Assembly (NCBI RefSeq): GCF_003432115.1
Contig: NZ_QWDC01000002.1
Span: forward strand, 558,001-622,000
DNA from: Mucilaginibacter conchicola
Lineage (GTDB): Bacteria > Bacteroidota > Bacteroidia > Sphingobacteriales > Sphingobacteriaceae
DNA: 64,000 nucleotides
Reading direction: 5' to 3'
Shown piece by piece: positions 59,840-64,000 of the stretch (position 1 is the first letter of the stretch; each line of letters begins with the position of its first letter). The translations under genes and the position numbers were made by a program. The notes under the pieces are model-generated. The model was given only the letters and a program-made list of their open reading frames with translations. It was not told the origin of the DNA and searched no databases.

Positions 59840-61744
59840 TTAAATTTTAACTAAACTGTAAATCAAAATACCAATGATGCCAAGCACCATCATAAATATG
59901 TAGAAACCAACGTTACCGGTTTGCAGTAAACGCAGGCCTTTACTTGTATCCATAGTTCCCTGGCCAAGACCGTTCACAAAACCATCAATACCCATCTTCT
60001 CTACCACGCGGTACAAGAAGTTTGAAAGGCTATCCAATGGTTTGCGGATAATTTTATCGTACAATTCATCAATGTAGAATTTATTGTATGACAGGTTTGC
60101 CAGTGCAGGGCGCTCTTCTTCGTCAGATACCGGAACGCTTGCGCCCGATACATACTTGCTGTAAGCATAACCCATGGCTGCCAAAGCGATCAGTACTGAT
60201 GTACCCATCAATATCCACTCTGTGCTGTGGCTAACTTCATGCTCGCCTAATAACTTGTGCGATTGTTCAAACACAGGGGCAAGGTATGCGCCCAACTCAT
60301 GGTGGCCGCCCAGTACTGCCGGTACACCGATAGCTCCGGCGATAGCCGAAAGCACTGCCAATATGATCAATGGAATGGTCATGTTAGCAGGCGACTCGTG
60401 CAGGTGGTGCTCTTGCTCATGCGTGCCGCGGAACTTACCCCAGAAGGTAAGGTACATCATCCTGAACATGTAGAATGAGGTTAAACCTGCGGTGATAACA
60501 CCTATTACATAAAATACTGTGCTGTGTGCAAATGCTGCAGCTAAAATTTCGTCTTTAGAGAAGAAGCCCGAGAACGGTGGGATACCTGCGATGGCAATAG
60601 TACCAACCAGCATGGTGATGAAGGTAGTTTTGATCTTACCTTTCAGGCCGCCCATTTTGCGCATATCCTGTTCACCGCTCATGGCGTGGATAACAGAACC
60701 TGCACCCAGGAACAACAATGCTTTAAAGAAAGCGTGTGTTAACACGTGGAAGAAAGCACCTGTGTAAGCGCCAACGCCCAAACCCAAGAACATATAACCC
60801 AACTGCGATACGGTTGAGTAAGCCAACACTTTCTTGATGTCGGTTTGTGTTAATGCTATTAAAGCTGCAAACGCTGCGGTAGCCAAACCAATAATGGCAA
60901 TAATTTCCATTGTGGTTGGTGCCAGCGTGAACAGGATGTTTGAGCGTGCTATCATGTAGATACCTGCTGTAACCATGGTTGCAGCGTGTATCAAGGCTGA
61001 TACCGGGGTTGGGCCGGCCATCGCATCAGGCAACCAGGTAAACAATGGCAATTGTGCCGATTTACCAACCGCACCTACAAACAGTAATAAAGTGATCAGT
61101 ACGATTGGGGCACCGTGCGAAACTGCGCCAACTGCTTTAGGGAAAATATCAGCATAAGCAACGCTGCCAAACTGATCCATCAGCAGGAATATACCTAACA
61201 GGAAACCAAGGTCGCCTATACGGTTCATGATAAAAGCTTTCTTAGCGGCATCGGCATAGCTTGGGTTGGTATACCAGAAACCGATAAGCAGGTATGAACA
61301 TAAACCTACACCTTCCCAGCCAATAAACATTACCACATAGTTGCTGCCCATAACCAGCAGCAGCATGAAGAACACGAAAAGGTTCAAGTAAGCGAAAAAC
61401 TTACCAAAACCGGCATCATCATGCATATAACCTACCGAGTACAGGTGAATTAAGAAACCAACACCGGTGATGATCAACAGCATAATTGAGCTAAGCTGAT
61501 CTATCAAAAACGCCATTTGGATGTGGAATGTGCCTACGCTGATCCAATCAAACAAATGAACGTTTACAGGTGCACCGGTTGATTTAACCTGGAAAAATGT
61601 AGCAACGCTTAAACCAAATGATGCCAATACCAGTAAACTGCCAATGGTGCCAATAACACCTTTAGACAAGGCATTGCGCCCAAGGCCGTTGATAATAAAA
61701 CCGGCTAAGGGTAGTACAGGAATAAGCCAGATCAAATTGTTCAT
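59840..61744 (-). CDS. nuoL: NADH-quinone oxidoreductase subunit L
   Basis: A 634-residue membrane subunit, the distal proton pump with the long lateral helix. GWEGVGLCSYLLIGFWY, SAQLPLFTWLPDAMAGPTPV, SALIHAATMVTAGIYM, LAYSTVSQLGYMFLG and FSKDEILAAAF are NuoL marks. The C-terminal part (about 540-634) carries the lateral helix and anchor. A C-rich repeat pair precedes it, separating it from nuoK by 104 bp. Confidence 0.96.
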   Translation of the reverse strand: MNNLIWLIPVLPLAGFIINGLGRNALSKGVIGTIGSLLVLASFGLSVATFFQVKSTGAPVNVHLFDWISVGTFHIQMAFLIDQLSSIMLLIITGVGFLIHLYSVGYMHDDAGFGKFFAYLNLFVFFMLLLVMGSNYVVMFIGWEGVGLCSYLLIGFWYTNPSYADAAKKAFIMNRIGDLGFLLGIFLLMDQFGSVAYADIFPKAVGAVSHGAPIVLITLLLFVGAVGKSAQLPLFTWLPDAMAGPTPVSALIHAATMVTAGIYMIARSNILFTLAPTTMEIIAIIGLATAAFAALIALTQTDIKKVLAYSTVSQLGYMFLGLGVGAYTGAFFHVLTHAFFKALLFLGAGSVIHAMSGEQDMRKMGGLKGKIKTTFITMLVGTIAIAGIPPFSGFFSKDEILAAAFAHSTVFYVIGVITAGLTSFYMFRMMYLTFWGKFRGTHEQEHHLHESPANMTIPLIILAVLSAIAGAIGVPAVLGGHHELGAYLAPVFEQSHKLLGEHEVSHSTEWILMGTSVLIALAAMGYAYSKYVSGASVPVSDEEERPALANLSYNKFYIDELYDKIIRKPLDSLSNFLYRVVEKMGIDGFVNGLGQGTMDTSKGLRLLQTGNVGFYIFMMVLGIIGILIYSLVKI

Positions 61745-61755
61745 ATAATGTAATT

Positions 61756-61843
61756 GCCCCCTAACCCCCTGAAGGGGGAATAGAAGTTTTTCTTTTTATT
61801 TATTCACGCCACACTAAACTCCCCCTTCAGGGGGCTGGGGGGC
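61756..61843. repeat. CCCCCTGAAGGGGG repeat pair inside the nuo operon
   Basis: GCCCCCTAACCCCCTGAAGG (from 61756) and CCCCCTTCAGGGGGCTGGGG (to 61843) are near reverse complements, and each also holds its own palindrome (CCCCCTGAAGGGGG, CCCCCTTCAGGGGG). They fill the gap between nuoK and nuoL and could form very stable hairpins in the operon mRNA. Confidence 0.88.
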
Positions 61844-61848
61844 GAGTT

Positions 61849-62178
61849 TTACCACTTCAACCTGTTCAACACGTTAATGTCGATAGAATTGGTGTTACGG
61901 TATATCATTACTATAATGGCAAGGCCTACTGCAACTTCGGCAGCGGCAAGTGCCATAATAAAAAATACAAAGACCTGCCCGGCTGCATCACCGCGGTAAA
62001 CAGAAAATGCGGTAAGCAACAGGTTAACCGAGTTAAGCATCAGCTCAACCGACATGAATATGATGATAGCGTTACGACGTAGCAATACGCCCATAACACC
62101 TATCGAAAAAATGATAGCGCTTAAAAATATGTAGTGGTTAAGCGGAACCGCTTGAATGGTACTGGTTAAACTTTCCAT
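61849..62178 (-). CDS. nuoK: NADH-quinone oxidoreductase subunit K
   Basis: A 109-residue three-helix membrane subunit. FSIGVMGVLLRRNAIIIFMS, VELMLNSVNLLL (with the conserved membrane Glu) and AAAEVAVGLAIIV (second Glu) mark NuoK. The start shares one base with the nuoJ stop (TGATG). Confidence 0.96.
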   Translation of the reverse strand: MESLTSTIQAVPLNHYIFLSAIIFSIGVMGVLLRRNAIIIFMSVELMLNSVNLLLTAFSVYRGDAAGQVFVFFIMALAAAEVAVGLAIIVMIYRNTNSIDINVLNRLKW

Positions 62179-62684
62179 CAGATGGTTGCTTTAGGTTCTT
62201 TCTCTTTTGTTGCCAGTAATACCGCACCTACCATTGCTGATAGTAACAGTACTGATGATATCTCAAAAGGCAATAAAAATTCGTTGAATAATACTTTACC
62301 AAGGTTTTTAACCAAACCAAGGTTAGGGTCTTTTAACACTACAGGGTCTGATACGCCTAACGATTTCAATGACGATACCAGCGCAACAGCTAAAATACCG
62401 CCGCCAAATACAGCAGATATTTTCACCATGAACGGTTTAACCGGCTCGGCCTCTTTGTTGAGGTTGATGAGCATCAGCGTGTACAGGAACAGTACCAGTA
62501 TGGCACCCATGTAAACAATGAAGTTTACAACCGCCAAAAACTGCGCGTTAAGCAAAATGTAATGAATGGTAAACGTAAAAAAGGTGAGCACCAGGTACAG
62601 GATACTGTGTACCGGGTTTTTTGCAGAAATAACCAGTATTGAAAAAAATATGGATAAAAACGCAATGAAGTAAAATGTACTCAT
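62178..62684 (-). CDS. nuoJ: NADH-quinone oxidoreductase subunit J
   Basis: A 168-residue membrane subunit with five segments. FSILVISAKNPVHSILYLVL, LNAQFLAVVNFIVYMGAILVLF (in part AVVNFIVYMGAILVLF, with the conserved Tyr-Met-Gly pi-bulge) and the C-terminal VGAVLLATKEKE identify it. Overlaps nuoK by one base; 61 bp after nuoI. Confidence 0.95.
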   Translation of the reverse strand: MSTFYFIAFLSIFFSILVISAKNPVHSILYLVLTFFTFTIHYILLNAQFLAVVNFIVYMGAILVLFLYTLMLINLNKEAEPVKPFMVKISAVFGGGILAVALVSSLKSLGVSDPVVLKDPNLGLVKNLGKVLFNEFLLPFEISSVLLLSAMVGAVLLATKEKEPKATI

Positions 62685-62745
62685 GGTTGATATTTACAAA
62701 TACCCTTAGCCCCGTTTTAAAGCTGGCCAAAGGTATAAACTTTGG

Positions 62746-63243
62746 TTATTGATTTAAAGGTGCCTCTACTAATTTATCTTTACCGTATATAAAATCCTTA
62801 CGCAGGTAATCTGAAGGGATGATATCGCCGTCCAGGTAGATCGCCTCTTTAGGGCATGCTTCTTCGCATAATCCGCAAAAAATGCAACGCAGCATGTTTA
62901 TCTCGTACACCGCAGCGTATTTCTCTTCGCGGTATAGGTTCTCTTCACCTTTCTGGCGCTCTGCAGCCTGCATGGTAATAGCCTCTGCAGGGCACGATAG
63001 TGCGCAAAGGCCACAAGCTGTACAACGTTCGCGGCCATCCTCATCGCGTTTAAGCGAGTGCATGCCACGGAAGTTTTCAGAGAACTCACGTTTTTCTTCG
63101 GGATACTTAATGGTCACCGGCTTTTTAAAAAAGTGGCTCATGGTGATAGAAAGCCCCTTAGCTATAGTAGGTAGGTAAGCACGCTCCCAAAAATTGAGCG
63201 GCTTTACTTCTAATTGCTTCTTTTTATTACTTAATGATTCCAT
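62746..63243 (-). CDS. nuoI: NADH-quinone oxidoreductase subunit I
   Basis: A 165-residue ferredoxin-like peripheral subunit carrying two [4Fe-4S] clusters (N6a, N6b) that pass electrons toward quinone. CTACGLCALSCP (Cys74, 77, 80, 84) and CIFCGLCEEACP (Cys120, 123, 126, 130) are complete. Lies 16 bp after nuoH. Confidence 0.97.
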   Translation of the reverse strand: MESLSNKKKQLEVKPLNFWERAYLPTIAKGLSITMSHFFKKPVTIKYPEEKREFSENFRGMHSLKRDEDGRERCTACGLCALSCPAEAITMQAAERQKGEENLYREEKYAAVYEINMLRCIFCGLCEEACPKEAIYLDGDIIPSDYLRKDFIYGKDKLVEAPLNQ

Positions 63244-63259
63244 TAATTAAAATCCTTCT

Positions 63260-64000
63260 CTATTTGAAAAAAGTCATAAATATACCGGTCAACACGATGT
63301 TGGCAATTGCCAATGGGATCAATGTTTTCCAGCCAAGGTCCATCAACTGGTCGTAACGGAAACGCGGGATGGTCCAGCGTACCCACATAAAGAAGAAGAT
63401 GAACAGGAATATTTTAGCAAACAACGCCACCACGCCTAAAATGGCAACCAGGTTTGGCGAGTGTATCATATCCATAAAAGGGAAATTGTAGCCGCCAAAG
63501 TAAAGCGTAGCCATAACTGCCGATGAAATGAACATGTTAATGTATTCTGCAAACAGGTAAAAACCCAGTTTCATTGATGAGTACTCGGTGTGGTAACCAC
63601 CTACCAGCTCGGTCTCACACTCAGGTAAGTCGAAAGGTGAACGGTTGGTCTCCGCAAAGGCACAAACAATGAATAGCAGGAAGCCTAAAGGCTGTTTAAA
63701 TACGTTCCAGCTAAAATAGCCATCAGCCCAGAAACCGTGTTGTTGTTTAGCAATTTCACCAAGGCTTAGGGTACCTGTTACCATCAGCAAAGCGATGATA
63801 GAAAGGCCCATTGAAATTTCGTAGCTGATATTTTGTGATGCTGCGCGGATGGCACCTAACAAAGAGTATTTGTTGTTTGATGCCCAGCCACCTATCATGA
63901 TACCGTACACACCTAATGATACTACACCAAAGATGTAAAGGATACCTACGTTGATATCAGTAACCTGCAACGGGATAACACGGCCGCCTATCTCCAGGTT
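63260..64000 (-). CDS. nuoH: NADH-quinone oxidoreductase subunit H, partial
   Basis: The last 246 codons of NuoH, the membrane subunit that forms the quinone-binding site with NuoB, D and I. ASNNKYSLLGAIRAASQNIS, AETNRSPFDLPECETELVGG (the quinone-site acidic loop) and WVRWTIPRFRYDQLM are present. The frame stays open to the window edge (NLEIGGRVIPLQVTDIN is readable upstream of the TTG at 63970), so the 5' end lies outside. The TTG at 63970 is not the start. Confidence 0.95.
   Translation of the reverse strand, partial: NLEIGGRVIPLQVTDINVGILYIFGVVSLGVYGIMIGGWASNNKYSLLGAIRAASQNISYEISMGLSIIALLMVTGTLSLGEIAKQQHGFWADGYFSWNVFKQPLGFLLFIVCAFAETNRSPFDLPECETELVGGYHTEYSSMKLGFYLFAEYINMFISSAVMATLYFGGYNFPFMDMIHSPNLVAILGVVALFAKIFLFIFFFMWVRWTIPRFRYDQLMDLGWKTLIPLAIANIVLTGIFMTFFK

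Noticed and set aside
63968..63970. TTG at 63970 as start of nuoH
   Set aside because: The frame is open to the window edge and the residues upstream fit NuoH; the gene is simply cut.
1..64000. tRNA or rRNA genes
   Set aside because: I looked through the spacers for tRNA-like T-loops (GGTTCGAATC) and rRNA segments and found none that hold.

Overview
The window is chromosomal DNA from a member of the Bacteroidetes, most likely family Sphingobacteriaceae (Mucilaginibacter/Pedobacter-like). This rests on protein content (GldD lipoprotein, DUF4159, FAD-dependent COG2509 protein, GH92 and GH78 glycosidases, fused alpha/beta 2-oxoacid dehydrogenase E1, single-chain SF1 helicase plus PD-(D/E)XK nuclease), on promoters of the Bacteroidetes type (TTTG, 17-20 nt, TAnnTTTG), on A-rich start regions without Shine-Dalgarno sequences, and on occasional TTG starts. 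Genus assignment is inference. I see no rRNA, tRNA, CRISPR array, prophage or transposase gene.

Layout. 1-3.0 kb, minus strand: glycosyltransferase, orphan histidine kinase, DinB-like protein. 3.1-9.6 kb, plus: methyltransferase, aroE, gldD, an MBL-fold hydrolase, a LolC/E-type permease, rbfA, a cytoplasmic-looking M23 peptidase, pdhB. 9.9-15.6 kb, plus: the lipid/ribosome operon DUF177-rpmF-plsX-fabH-accB-accC followed by tatC. 15.9-18 kb: rpiB and an M28 peptidase. 18-26.5 kb is mixed: two lipoproteins, lutB, a DHFR-like protein, a DUF4198 protein, the fused E1 enzyme, a zeta-toxin-like kinase with a small upstream partner, LprI-like and DUF1835 proteins. 26.8-29.1 kb: GH78 rhamnosidase. 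29.8-39.1 kb: a pentose-phosphate cluster (ROK glucokinase, tkt, rpiA, tal, HAD phosphatase, gnd, zwf, pgl) ending in a strong terminator. 39.3-44.1 kb, minus: helicase-nuclease and FAD protein. 44.4-50.8 kb: ECF sigma factor, an AT-rich membrane protein, GH92 mannosidase, LemA plus two TPM-domain proteins, a Nudix hydrolase. 50.9-64 kb, minus: thioredoxin-like protein, a second biotin-carrier domain, DUF4159, rsmE, CNNM/CorC protein, ppa, dedA and the end of the complex I operon (nuoH to nuoN), with nuoH cut by the window edge.

Most genes are core metabolism. The pentose-phosphate cluster makes NADPH and pentoses from glucose; the plsX-fabH-accBC operon starts fatty-acid and phospholipid synthesis; the nuo genes feed respiration. 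GH78 and GH92 suggest plant or fungal glycan use.

The most unusual layer is between the genes. There are at least seven dispersed palindromic elements related to GTCATTTCGA or GTCATTGCGAG, one nested REP-like palindrome cluster, a structured RNA-like element at 29.5 kb, and a set of spacers (5.2, 12.7/13.2, 15.6, 29.2, 32.7, 36.8, 48.8, 54.3 and 61.8 kb) each built from its own short word arranged head to head. Several genes have a Bacteroidetes -7 box ending only 4-5 nt before the start codon, which predicts leaderless mRNAs. I did not find a convincing new defence or biosynthetic system; the kinase/partner pair at 24.5-25.4 kb is the nearest candidate.
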